A stretch of 32,042 nt of DNA from Mariniphaga sp964398855 (GTDB lineage: Bacteria > Bacteroidota > Bacteroidia > Bacteroidales > Prolixibacteraceae). Both the position numbers and the translations under genes were made by a program. The stretch covers positions 1 to 32,042 of the forward strand of contig CAYNOQ010000025.1 of assembly GCA_964398855.1 (NCBI GenBank), in the 5' to 3' direction. A model generated the notes under the pieces. The model was given only the letters and a program-made list of their open reading frames with translations. It was not told the origin of the DNA and did not search any database. Numbering within the stretch: the first letter of the stretch is position 1; every line of letters begins with the position of its first letter. This document shows positions 1-7,366 of this stretch, piece after piece.

Positions 1-734
1 TGCTTATCGTAATGTTCGCAGGTGTTCAAAAAATGTACAGCATCAGTATAACTGTATTGGGTACCTTCAAAATAATCCGGAATTACAAACTCCATCGTTT
101 TACCGTCATAACCTTCATCGGATAAACGAACACCGAGTGAAAGTGTATAGCCATATTTGGCCTCAGGATCGGTAATCTTGTTGAACCCATCTAAAAATGG
201 GGCATTGATCTCTTTTCTTGCCCCACCATATTTTACTCCTTTTACGACCCATGTATCATAAATCCAGTAATTGTCTGGCCCGGGCCTATCATTTATTTTA
301 ACATTCAGGTTAAAAGTTGCCCGGGTGCTGTCGAATTCCAAATGCCCGGTAATTTCTTTAGAATATTCTATTTCCGGACGGTTGGGGATTGTTGTTTCTG
401 CAGAAACAGAATGATAATCCGTTGCTTCTGCCGTTATTTGGTACTTTTTACCTTCGTGCGGTTTTTTATCTAACTTATAGTATCCGTCTCCTGTCTCTTT
501 GAGCATTCCAAATATCTGATTATCTTCATATAAAGTAATAACTGCGCCATCAACAGGTCTTATCTCTTCCGGGCTGCCCAGGCTTTGCGATAAAGTCAGA
601 TTTACCGTAACGCTTGAGTCCGGGTTAAGGATGCAGTTTAAGTTAAGCTTTGGCTGATGTTCAAAATGGAACGTAACATCCTTTTCGCAGGATACCAGAA
701 CCAAAACAACCAGAAATGGGAAAAAATGTTTCAT
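1..734 (-). CDS. DUF4249-type lipoprotein, partial (C-terminus beyond window)
   Basis: A minus-strand frame is open from an ATG at 734-732 to the window edge, about 244 codons. It begins MKHFFPFLVVLVLVSCEKD, a signal peptide with a lipobox ending at Cys16, so the product is probably an outer-membrane lipoprotein. The following region has an Ig-like beta pattern (LNLNCILNPDSSVTVNLTLS, then a 'DGAVITLYEDN' strand and a 'YQITAEATDYHSVSAETTIP' strand), typical of DUF4249 proteins. These commonly sit next to TonB-dependent receptor genes in Bacteroidota; no receptor lies upstream here, and the downstream side is outside the window. Function of the family is not well defined; a role beside an outer-membrane receptor is inference. 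The family call is from residue pattern only. Confidence 0.75.
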   Translation of the reverse strand, partial: MKHFFPFLVVLVLVSCEKDVTFHFEHQPKLNLNCILNPDSSVTVNLTLSQSLGSPEEIRPVDGAVITLYEDNQIFGMLKETGDGYYKLDKKPHEGKKYQITAEATDYHSVSAETTIPNRPEIEYSKEITGHLEFDSTRATFNLNVKINDRPGPDNYWIYDTWVVKGVKYGGARKEINAPFLDGFNKITDPEAKYGYTLSLGVRLSDEGYDGKTMEFVIPDYFEGTQYSYTDAVHFLNTCEHYDK

Positions 735-749
735 TATCACTAAAATAAT

Positions 750-784
750 AGAAACGGACAGAATTTCTGTCGCTATCCGTTTCT
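750..784 (-). promoter_or_regulatory. Inverted repeat / hairpin in the leader of the DUF4249 gene
   Basis: AGAAACGGA at 750-758 is a perfect inverted repeat of TCCGTTTCT at 776-784, with a smaller ACAGA/TCTGT dyad inside. In the minus-strand transcript the hairpin ends about 15 nt before the lipoprotein ATG. There is no T-run on either side, so it is not a normal intrinsic terminator. It could be an RNA structure affecting translation or stability, or a DNA operator. Confidence 0.4.
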
Positions 785-1152
785 GAGATGAAAATTTGAA
801 GGGAAGGATTGCTTTTCCCTGAAATTATTTTGTTTTAAATTGAAATTGATTTTTATTTTTTTTAAGTTTTCCCCGGAATAATGTCCGGTTTTATCATTAT
901 TGGCAAATATGCTCCTTTTAAACATAAGTAAAAAATAAAAAGTAACGGGATGTTGATTTACAGTCTAATTTATAATCGTTCTATAAGATTTTTATTTTTT
1001 TTAGAATGTTTTTCACATTATCAGAAAATCATAAATCCTTCAATAAGGCAATAAGGTTTTGATTTAGTGTGACTTTCGATTTGTTACTAAGGTTGATAAA
1101 AAATAAGGTCTTTTACTTTTGAAACCTGTCAGTATTTTCGCTGACATAACCT

Positions 1153-1348
1153 GCCCTTTCAGGGCGTAACGTCAACTACATCAGCAACCCAAGGCGTTGC
1201 CATTGGGCTGAAATAAGCCGGGCTTTCAGCCCGAAGAATAAAAAAACAACTACGAAACAAGCAAATGCCCCATCCCCTCCCTCTATGGTTGGGGAAAAGG
1301 ATGGACAGAGCAGGTAGTTTATAAACAGCCCAATGGCAACGCCTTGGG
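1153..1348. repeat. Palindrome-rich dispersed repeat element with 23-bp inverted ends
   Basis: The 23 bp at 1188-1210 (cccaaggcgttgccattggg plus ctg) recur as an exact reverse complement at 1326-1348. Inside and beside are short hairpins: GCCCTTTCAGGGC (1153-1165), GGGCTTTCAGCCC (1220-1232) and CCATCC/GGATGG (1270-1275 with 1299-1304). Elements with this look are scattered between genes in many Bacteroidota genomes and are often mis-annotated as small proteins. The arrangement resembles a REP/MITE-like non-autonomous element; mobility is inference, and no transposase is present. Confidence 0.65.
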
Positions 1349-1468
1349 ATAAAGAAATAAAAAGTAAAAAGCACCCTGATTTCGATATAATGTTAACGGG
1401 TCGTTCCAGTAACGTTTTATGGAGCGGAAAGCGCTAATTTCCCACTCCGGTTAATAAAATAAGTGTGC

Positions 1469-1501
1469 AACCCGGTTCTACAAAAGGGCCGGGTTTTTTT
1501 T
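1469..1501 (+). terminator. Rho-independent terminator, plus strand
   Basis: AACCCGG (1469-1475) pairs with CCGGGTT (1489-1495) across a 13-nt loop and runs straight into eight T residues. The T-run lies on the plus strand, while both flanking genes are on the minus strand, so it does not serve either of them in the usual way. It may end an unannotated plus-strand transcript starting within or after the repeat element. Confidence 0.6.
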
Positions 1502-1515
1502 GCTAAAGCATCAAC

Positions 1516-2448
1516 CTAAAGCAATGCGATAATTTTGTCCATTCGTTCCGAAATATCTTTCAGCCGGTTTCTGTCGCCGCCACTCACTTCTGCCGTAAGC
1601 CATCCGCCCTGATGGTTGATTTCACTGATTGATTTCATCACAACGGGCCAGTTGTTGTCCCCTTCGAGCAGCTCCACGCCAAATCCTTTGCGCAATCCTT
1701 CATCATTCATAATTTTCCGGCTGAACTCCTTGATGTGTAGTTTCATAATCCGGTTGTTTAATGTTTTAATCCAGTGCTCGGGCCAGCCATAGCGTAAAAT
1801 ATTTCCAATATCGAAATACCAGCCGATGAGCGGATGGTTGATTTCGTCAACGAATTGCTTTGCTTCAACCGGGCTTAAAAGAAAATTATTCCAGACATTT
1901 TCAACGGCAATCTGCATTCCTGTTTTTTCCACATAGGGAATTAACTTGCGGAATGAATCCAATGCTGTGATATATGCCTGCTCGTATGAAACATTTTCAT
2001 TTACAACACCGGGCACAACTAAAACCGTGTCGCCGCCAAATGCTTTCACTTCTTCTAACGATTTTGCAACCGACTGAATACAAGCTTCTCTCACTTCCGG
2101 ATCAGGGTCGGAGAGCGGCTTTTGCCAGTGATCCTTGTTTACAACGCTGGGCAGTTCAATGCCCGATTTTTCCTTTGCTTCCAAAACTTCGGAGATTTTG
2201 AAATCAACCGGACTGTTTAGCTCAACTCCGTCAAAACCAAGGTCCTTCACCAGTTTGAATTTGTCGGTCAGCGACAAGTCTTCCCTAATCATCCCAAAGC
2301 CCAATCCTTTTTTGAGCACCACTTTTCCGGCAGGATTACTTTGCGCCGAACGGGTTTCACCCGCTTTCGCCGACATCATCGGAGCAGAAATTACCGATGC
2401 ACCGGTTAATAATGAAGCTGTACGAATAAAATTTTTTCTGTTCATCAT
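1516..2448 (-). CDS. Exported sugar phosphate isomerase/epimerase-like TIM-barrel protein
   Basis: 310 aa. The N-terminus MMNRKNFIRTASLLTGASVI is a Tat-like leader with an RK instead of RR pair, ending near an AKA cleavage site, so export is likely. The mature part is an AP-endonuclease-2/xylose-isomerase-like TIM barrel: 'GFDGVELNS' (71-79), 'AVENVW' (Glu183), 'WYFDIGNI' (Asp213), 'KLHIKEF' (His238) and 'LTAEVSGG' (Glu287), the usual Glu-Asp-His-Glu metal set of this superfamily. Substrate cannot be read from the sequence; relatives act on keto sugars or hydroxypyruvate-type substrates. Its ATG lies 28 bp after the stop of the similar gene at 2477-3355, so the pair is probably co-transcribed. 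Start could be either of two adjacent ATG codons. Confidence 0.85.
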   Translation of the reverse strand: MMNRKNFIRTASLLTGASVISAPMMSAKAGETRSAQSNPAGKVVLKKGLGFGMIREDLSLTDKFKLVKDLGFDGVELNSPVDFKISEVLEAKEKSGIELPSVVNKDHWQKPLSDPDPEVREACIQSVAKSLEEVKAFGGDTVLVVPGVVNENVSYEQAYITALDSFRKLIPYVEKTGMQIAVENVWNNFLLSPVEAKQFVDEINHPLIGWYFDIGNILRYGWPEHWIKTLNNRIMKLHIKEFSRKIMNDEGLRKGFGVELLEGDNNWPVVMKSISEINHQGGWLTAEVSGGDRNRLKDISERMDKIIALL

Positions 2449-2476
2449 TTTACTTTTTATTATTAATTGAATATTT

Positions 2477-3355
2477 CTATAAATTCAGATATTTTTTCAA
2501 CAGTGATTTCCCCTGCCGGATCGCATCCCTTCCCGAGGATTCTATGCCGTACCATCCCCGGTAGCCCGCATCGAAAGACATTTTTATCATTTTTGCAGTC
2601 ATCTCTTCTGTTGGCTGATTGCGATAGGAAAGTCCGCCGGCATAGGGTAACATCTTTTGGAGATAGTCAATGTGGTCAAACTCATGTCCCGGTTCTCTCC
2701 AGTCGGGATATGAGCCAAAGTAAAGGTTGTTAACCTCTTTCATCAATGCTACCATCCAGTCTGCATCATTTGAAAGTCCGCCGTGATTTTCTATCAGGAC
2801 ACTGATATTTGCAGGAATGGCATATTCAAGCATCATGTTGTAGGTTTCGGCAGCCCATTTAAGTGCTTCATCCTTAGGCGCGTCTTTTGGTCCTCTGCAA
2901 TTTGTGCGAATGGCGTGGCATCCAAGATAGGCGGCAATGTCAATCCACTTTTGGTGATTAATTACTGTCTGCTTTCTCTCCTCTTTTGATGGAGTACAGG
3001 TTTCCCCCTCGTCATCAACCATAATGAGCACCATTTTTACTCCATGGCTGTCAGCGTTTCGCTTTAATGTGTTCAGATACCGGACAGTTGGAACTTCAAA
3101 CAACGTATTTACAAATTCAATCCCGTTAATGTCAAAATCTTCACGGGCAATTTTTGGGAAATCCAGGGTTTTCCAGACTCCTTTATGTACTTCGTCAACT
3201 AATGCCCATTGTGCGATGGATATGTCGTTGGTTATCATACGAGGTGTGCCGCTGCCTTTTGCAGAAGGAATTGCCCACGGCGCAATAATCCCTGCCGTAC
3301 CGGCGAGGACAGATTTATAAAGAAAGTTTCTGCGGTCAATTTTATTATTAATCAT
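2477..3355 (-). CDS. Tat-exported sugar isomerase/epimerase-like TIM-barrel protein
   Basis: 292 aa from the ATG at 3355. The frame stays open further upstream, but I chose this start because it places a clear Tat leader at the N-terminus (MINNKIDRRNFLYKSVLAGT) and the extension looks unlike protein. The barrel shows 'DINGIEFVNTLF' (75-86), 'VLIENHGG' (Glu189), 'GSYPDW' (Asp218) and 'YGIESSG' (Glu272). The position that normally supplies a histidine before the last strand reads 'GLSYRNQ', so the metal site may differ from the 1516-2448 protein. It is the upstream gene of a two-gene minus-strand operon. Both proteins probably act outside the cytoplasm; the substrate is unknown. Confidence 0.83.
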   Translation of the reverse strand: MINNKIDRRNFLYKSVLAGTAGIIAPWAIPSAKGSGTPRMITNDISIAQWALVDEVHKGVWKTLDFPKIAREDFDINGIEFVNTLFEVPTVRYLNTLKRNADSHGVKMVLIMVDDEGETCTPSKEERKQTVINHQKWIDIAAYLGCHAIRTNCRGPKDAPKDEALKWAAETYNMMLEYAIPANISVLIENHGGLSNDADWMVALMKEVNNLYFGSYPDWREPGHEFDHIDYLQKMLPYAGGLSYRNQPTEEMTAKMIKMSFDAGYRGWYGIESSGRDAIRQGKSLLKKYLNL

Positions 3356-4029
3356 GTGGAAATTAATTAAGTTTTGATGATGACAATTGTATAAATTTTT
3401 AAAAATATTTATGAATACTATTTTAATTTTTTCAGTGAAGAAGAGTCGTTTTATCACTCCTTTGACAGGATAGCGCCCGGGTTCCCAAATTTCAGGTACT
3501 TCAGTTCGGAAGACATCATTTGCCTTTTGTTCACTGTGAAGTTGTTCAGCTTTGTATTCTGAACAAAAAAGCTCAGCAGAAACAAAAAGAACAACAATCC
3601 CGCAAAGATTTGCCTTATAATCATGGTATTGACACTTTCTCTTTAAAACCCAATTCAATATTTGATTCAATTCAGAGATTAAAAATAGAAATATTTTGGA
3701 GTTTAGGCAATTCTGATTTTTTTAATATCTTCTTTTTGTATCGGATATTTTTCAAAAACAAGGTGTTTTGTGTGTTTTGGTGACTTAATGTCAATACCAT
3801 CATTGCAGAATTTATACTTTTGAGGTAATTTCTGTTTTCAACATATCCGCTGCATTGCGAGTTCATAATTTGTTTCTGTCGCACCAAAATTTACATCAAA
3901 ATATTTCATAAAATTTTTTCTTTTCCCGATATTAGCAATATTATTAGCAAAATGAATTTTATACCGGACTAAGAAAGCACTTTTTAAAATCCGGGATTAT
4001 GTTAAAATTGATTCGGAAGTTTTAAAAAA
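3356..4029. other. AT-rich divergent intergenic region
   Basis: 674 bp between the minus-strand isomerase operon and the plus-strand GH140-like gene. It holds one possible 56-codon minus-strand gene (3454-3624) and an inverted repeat: ATGGTATTGACA at 3623-3634 is the exact reverse complement of TGTCAATACCAT at 3789-3800. A near-direct repeat 'attagcaat'/'attagcaaa' lies at about 3933-3953. I could not find a good TAnnTTTG box for either flanking gene. Other open frames here are AT-driven and have no recognisable start or composition. Confidence 0.5.
3454..3624 (-). CDS. Possible small exported peptide or gene remnant (56 aa)
   Basis: From an ATG at 3624 to a TGA at 3454-3456 the frame encodes MIIRQIFAGLLFFLFLLSFF followed by a polar tail ending 'KYLKFGNPGAILSKE'. 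The first 20 residues look like a signal peptide or membrane anchor, unlike random AT-rich translation. I do not recognise it. It may be the 5' stub of a decayed gene or a small peptide ahead of the isomerase operon (98 bp before the ATG at 3355). The start codon sits in one arm of the 3623-3800 inverted repeat. Confidence 0.3.
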   Translation of the reverse strand: MIIRQIFAGLLFFLFLLSFFVQNTKLNNFTVNKRQMMSSELKYLKFGNPGAILSKE

Positions 4030-5484
4030 ATGAAATATCTGATTTGTCTGACTCAGTGTTTATTGGTTCTGTCTGTGAATGCACAGGATATGGAATGGAG
4101 AGGTCCTTCTGTTGATTTTTTACATGGAAATTTAAAAGTGTCTGAAAATAAGCGCTTTTTGATTTTTGAAGATGGTACTCCGTTTTTTTACTTAGGAGAT
4201 ACGGCATGGGAATTATTTCACAGATCAAATAGGGAAGACACAGAAAAATATCTTGAAAATCGGCGTAAAAAAGGTTTTACTGTCATTCAATCTGTTGTTC
4301 TTGCTGAATTTGATGGATTGAATACTCCAAATGCTTATGGCGAAAGACCTTTAATTGATAATAATCCGACGAAAATAAATGATAAATACTTCAGGCATAT
4401 TGACTGGGTGGTAAAGGAAGCAGAAAGAAAGGGTCTATTCATTGGTATGCTTCCAACATGGGGTGATAAATGGAATAAAAAATGGGGAATCGGTCCGGAA
4501 ATTTTCACACCTGAAAATGCACGGATTTTTGGTGAAATTCTTGGGGAGCGTTACAGAAATTCGCCCAACCTAATTTGGATTTTGGGTGGCGACCGGCACA
4601 TTGATGAGGTGAAACACATGCAAATAATCAGATCAATGGCAGAAGGTATTAAAAAAGGAGACAAAGGCTCTCATCTCATAACTTTTCATCCTCAGGGTGG
4701 CAGAGGCTCATCTGAATATTTTCATAATGAAGAGTGGCTGGATTTTAATATGAGACAAAATGGGCATAATCCCCATTTTACGGGTGTTTATGAAAATACT
4801 TCAAAAGACTATGGTCTCACTCCCGTAAAACCCGTTATAGATGGTGAACCTTTGTATGAGGACCATCCTGTTGAATTCAATGCAGAAAAGTATGGTCATT
4901 CCACATCTGCTGATGTGCGCCGTCCGCTTTATTGGAATCTTTTTAGCGGGGCTTTTGGGCACACCTACGGACATCATTCTGTATGGCAAATGTGGCAATT
5001 TGAGCGTGTGCCGGTGAATACACCACTTTTACCCTGGGATGAGGCTATTGATCAGCCCGGTGCGTGGCAGATGCAATATGCACGCCGGCTTATTGAGTCC
5101 CGCCCTTTTCTCACGCGCATTCCGGATGATTCGGTCATTGTGTTCGATGAGGTGAAAACATCTGTTCCCGGTGCCGGAAGGTATCGTTTTGTGGCTACGC
5201 GGGATATATACGGTTCATTTGCCATGGTCTATGCACCGGTAAGCAAGCCTTTTACAGTACGTTTGGATGTAATTAAGGGTGAAAACGTAATAGCATGGTG
5301 GTATAATCCCCGCAATGGAAAAGCGATAAAGGCTGGCAAATATTTTAATCATGGAACGTATAGGTTTACACCGCCCGAATTGGGAGAAAATCTGGATTGG
5401 ATTCTTGTATTGGATGATGCAAAAGCACGATTCAGTGCACCGGGGAAAAAGGTTTATTCAGGAAATTTGCATCTAATAAAATAA
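4030..5484 (+). CDS. Apiosidase-like glycoside hydrolase (GH140 / DUF4038 family)
   Basis: 484 aa, signal peptide MKYLICLTQCLLVLSVNAQ. The (beta/alpha)8 catalytic part fits the apiosidase-like DUF4038 family: 'FEDGTPFFYLGDTAWELFHR' (46-65), 'GFTVIQSVVLAEFDGLN' (82-98), 'PNLIWILGGDRH' with Asp188, and 'PVIDGEPLYEDHP' with Glu273. Asp188 and Glu273 lie where the acid/base and nucleophile of this family are expected. The C-terminal ~90 residues ('GRYRFVATRDIYGSFAMVYA' to 'WILVLDD') match the small beta domain that usually follows DUF4038. Characterised GH140 members release apiose-linked side chains from rhamnogalacturonan-II; a pectin substrate here is inference. The sulfatase gene follows on the same strand. 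Start is the only ATG that keeps the signal peptide. Confidence 0.85.
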   Translation: MKYLICLTQCLLVLSVNAQDMEWRGPSVDFLHGNLKVSENKRFLIFEDGTPFFYLGDTAWELFHRSNREDTEKYLENRRKKGFTVIQSVVLAEFDGLNTPNAYGERPLIDNNPTKINDKYFRHIDWVVKEAERKGLFIGMLPTWGDKWNKKWGIGPEIFTPENARIFGEILGERYRNSPNLIWILGGDRHIDEVKHMQIIRSMAEGIKKGDKGSHLITFHPQGGRGSSEYFHNEEWLDFNMRQNGHNPHFTGVYENTSKDYGLTPVKPVIDGEPLYEDHPVEFNAEKYGHSTSADVRRPLYWNLFSGAFGHTYGHHSVWQMWQFERVPVNTPLLPWDEAIDQPGAWQMQYARRLIESRPFLTRIPDDSVIVFDEVKTSVPGAGRYRFVATRDIYGSFAMVYAPVSKPFTVRLDVIKGENVIAWWYNPRNGKAIKAGKYFNHGTYRFTPPELGENLDWILVLDDAKARFSAPGKKVYSGNLHLIK

Positions 5485-5519
5485 TTGAGAGCCTGTCAGA
5501 TGCTTTGAGATGAAATTTA

Positions 5520-5550
5520 TTGATTGGGCTGTTCATTTTCTTTATATTTG
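5520..5550 (+). promoter_or_regulatory. Bacteroidota-type promoter for the sulfatase gene
   Basis: The -7 box TATATTTG (5543-5550, followed by C) matches the TAnnTTTG consensus exactly, and a TTG at 5520-5522 stands 20 bp upstream as a -33 element. Transcription would begin near 5556, about 100 nt ahead of the ATG at 5661. The promoter lies between the GH140-like and sulfatase genes, so the sulfatase can be expressed on its own. Confidence 0.7.
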
Positions 5551-5660
5551 CGCATGAAGTCTTAAAAACCAATCATTTTGAAATTTTAGGTTGGTTGCAG
5601 CGTTTTATACTCATTAATTTTAATCAGTAATTATTGGATAATCATCAAAAAACAGCAGCA

Positions 5661-7247
5661 ATGAAACGATTTTTTTTCTATTTATTTATGCTTCTCCTGA
5701 GCATAACCATTCTCTCTGGTTGTAAAACGAAGGAGAAGGAAGCTCAGCGTCCCAATATCATTTACATTATGAGTGACGATCATGCCTATCAGGCAATCAG
5801 CGCTTATGGCTTCGGGCTGAATGAAACACCTCAGATCGACAGGCTTGCCCACGAGGGGGCAATTTTTACGCGTGCTACCGTGACGAACTCACTTTGTGCA
5901 CCAAGCCGTGCTGTGCTGATGACCGGAAAACACAGTCATATAAACGGGAAGGTGGATATTGAGTCCACTAATTTTGACTGGGATCAGGATAATTTTGCAA
6001 AACACTTGCAAGCCAATGGTTATCAGACGGCTATGTTTGGAAAAATACATCTTGACGGCAAACCGCAGGGATTTGACTACTCCATGGTGTTGCCCGGGCA
6101 GGGCGTTTATTACAATCCCAGTTTTATTTTGAATGGCGAGCGGGTGAGCTACGAGGGTTATGTTACTGAAATCATCACCGATGCCACAATTGACTGGCTG
6201 AAAAATAAACGTGATCCTGATAAACCGTTTTGTGTTTTGTATCACCATAAAGCACCTCACCGCAACTGGCAGCCAGCGCCAAAATATCTAACGCTGTATG
6301 ATGATGTTACTTTTGAGCCGCCGGCAAACTTTTTTGATGATTATGAAGGAAGAGGCACTGCTGCCAAAGAGCAGGAGATGCAGATTCACGGTCATGCCAT
6401 GTGGGGGCACGATTTTAAAATGCTTGTTGATCCTAACGGCGACAGTACGGGATTTTTCAGGGAGCTTAAGCGCTTTACACCCAAACAGCGTGAGGATTGG
6501 CTGGCAGCCTATATGCCAAAAATCGAAGATTTTTTGGCAAAATATCCGACAATGACAGATGAAGAAGTTGCGCTGTGGAAATACAACAGTTATATCAAAG
6601 ATTATCTGCGCACAATCAAATCGGTTGATGACGGGGTGGGAGAGGTACTTGATTTTCTTGACTATGCAGGACTTGCCGATAACACCATTGTTATTTATAC
6701 TTCCGATCAGGGATTTTATTTAGGAGAACACGGTTGGTTCGACAAACGCTTTATGTACGAAGAATCATTCCGAACGCCGCTGGTGATGCGCTATCCTAAG
6801 GAGATAAAGCCCGGGACCGAAATTGAAGATTTGGTGCAGAATCTCGATTTTGCGCCCACAATTCTGGATTATGCAAACATTGAGACACCGGAAGATTTTC
6901 AGGGAGAATCGTTTCGCGATCTGGTGGCAGGTAAAACCACCGACTGGCGCGATGCGGTTTATTATCACTATTACGAGTATCCTTCTGTGCACATGGTAAA
7001 ACGCCACTACGGCATTGGCACAAAAAGGTATAAACTCATGCACTTCTATTACGATATTGATGAATGGGAAATGTATGATCTCGAAGCAGACCCCATGGAG
7101 ATGAAAAATGTTTATGACAATCCGTCTTATGCAACTGTTCGTGCCGACTTGCATAAAAGATTGGAAGAACTCCGTGATTATTACGGCGATAGCGATGAAC
7201 TGAACGCAATGCATGTTCAGCGCTATTTGGATATTAAGAAAAAATAA
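5661..7247 (+). CDS. Formylglycine-dependent sulfatase, lipoprotein (S1 family)
   Basis: 528 aa from the ATG at 5661. An in-frame TTG 27 nt upstream would add nine polar residues before the signal peptide and is rejected. The leader MKRFFFYLFMLLLSITILSG ends at lipobox Cys21, so the enzyme is probably membrane-anchored in the periplasm or at the surface. Sulfatase hallmarks are 'RPNIIYIMSDDHAY' (metal ligands Asp39, Asp40), the CAPSR signature with Cys79 (CxPSR, oxidised to formylglycine), 'MTGKHSHINGK', 'KPFCVLYHHKAPH' and the late 'TSDQGFYLGEHGWFDKR' block. It removes sulfate esters from glycans; the exact glycan is not readable. Maturation needs a formylglycine-generating enzyme or anSME, neither of which is in the window. 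Confidence 0.93.
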   Translation: MKRFFFYLFMLLLSITILSGCKTKEKEAQRPNIIYIMSDDHAYQAISAYGFGLNETPQIDRLAHEGAIFTRATVTNSLCAPSRAVLMTGKHSHINGKVDIESTNFDWDQDNFAKHLQANGYQTAMFGKIHLDGKPQGFDYSMVLPGQGVYYNPSFILNGERVSYEGYVTEIITDATIDWLKNKRDPDKPFCVLYHHKAPHRNWQPAPKYLTLYDDVTFEPPANFFDDYEGRGTAAKEQEMQIHGHAMWGHDFKMLVDPNGDSTGFFRELKRFTPKQREDWLAAYMPKIEDFLAKYPTMTDEEVALWKYNSYIKDYLRTIKSVDDGVGEVLDFLDYAGLADNTIVIYTSDQGFYLGEHGWFDKRFMYEESFRTPLVMRYPKEIKPGTEIEDLVQNLDFAPTILDYANIETPEDFQGESFRDLVAGKTTDWRDAVYYHYYEYPSVHMVKRHYGIGTKRYKLMHFYYDIDEWEMYDLEADPMEMKNVYDNPSYATVRADLHKRLEELRDYYGDSDELNAMHVQRYLDIKKK

Positions 7248-7366
7248 GTTGACCAAAAATATATTTTGTTATTTTTCTCTATAAAGAAAAACCAAGCAAC
7301 GAGAAAAGCACGTTCCATCATACTTTTCCTGTTAGATTTTCATAATTTTTTATAAAATAATTTTTC

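Larger units (their letters stand above)
735..1515. other. Gene-free, repeat-rich intergenic region
   Basis: No convincing gene in 781 bp. It holds, from left to right: a hairpin just upstream of the lipoprotein gene (750-784); AT-rich DNA with a small hairpin (CCGGA at 873-877 pairing TCCGG at 884-888); a weak minus-strand -7-like box (CATATTTG, on the plus strand at about 903-910); a palindrome-rich repeat element (1153-1348); and a plus-strand intrinsic terminator (1469-1501). A 71-codon minus-strand frame inside the repeat is made of repeat sequence and is not called. Confidence 0.7.

Noticed and set aside
1159..1374. 71-codon minus-strand frame
   Set aside because: It lies wholly within the palindromic repeat element and is a known kind of spurious annotation in this phylum.
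3356..3670. N-terminal extension of the 2477-3355 isomerase frame to an ATG at 3670
   Set aside because: It would bury the Tat leader in the middle of the protein; the extra 105 residues have no recognisable pattern, and the ATG at 3355 gives a textbook leader.
3672..3887. 71-codon minus-strand frame in the AT-rich gap
   Set aside because: It starts at a TTG, has no leader or domain pattern, and its composition matches non-coding AT-rich DNA.
5634..5660. TTG start nine codons ahead of the sulfatase ATG
   Set aside because: It adds a polar stretch before the lipoprotein signal peptide; the ATG at 5661 is the better start.
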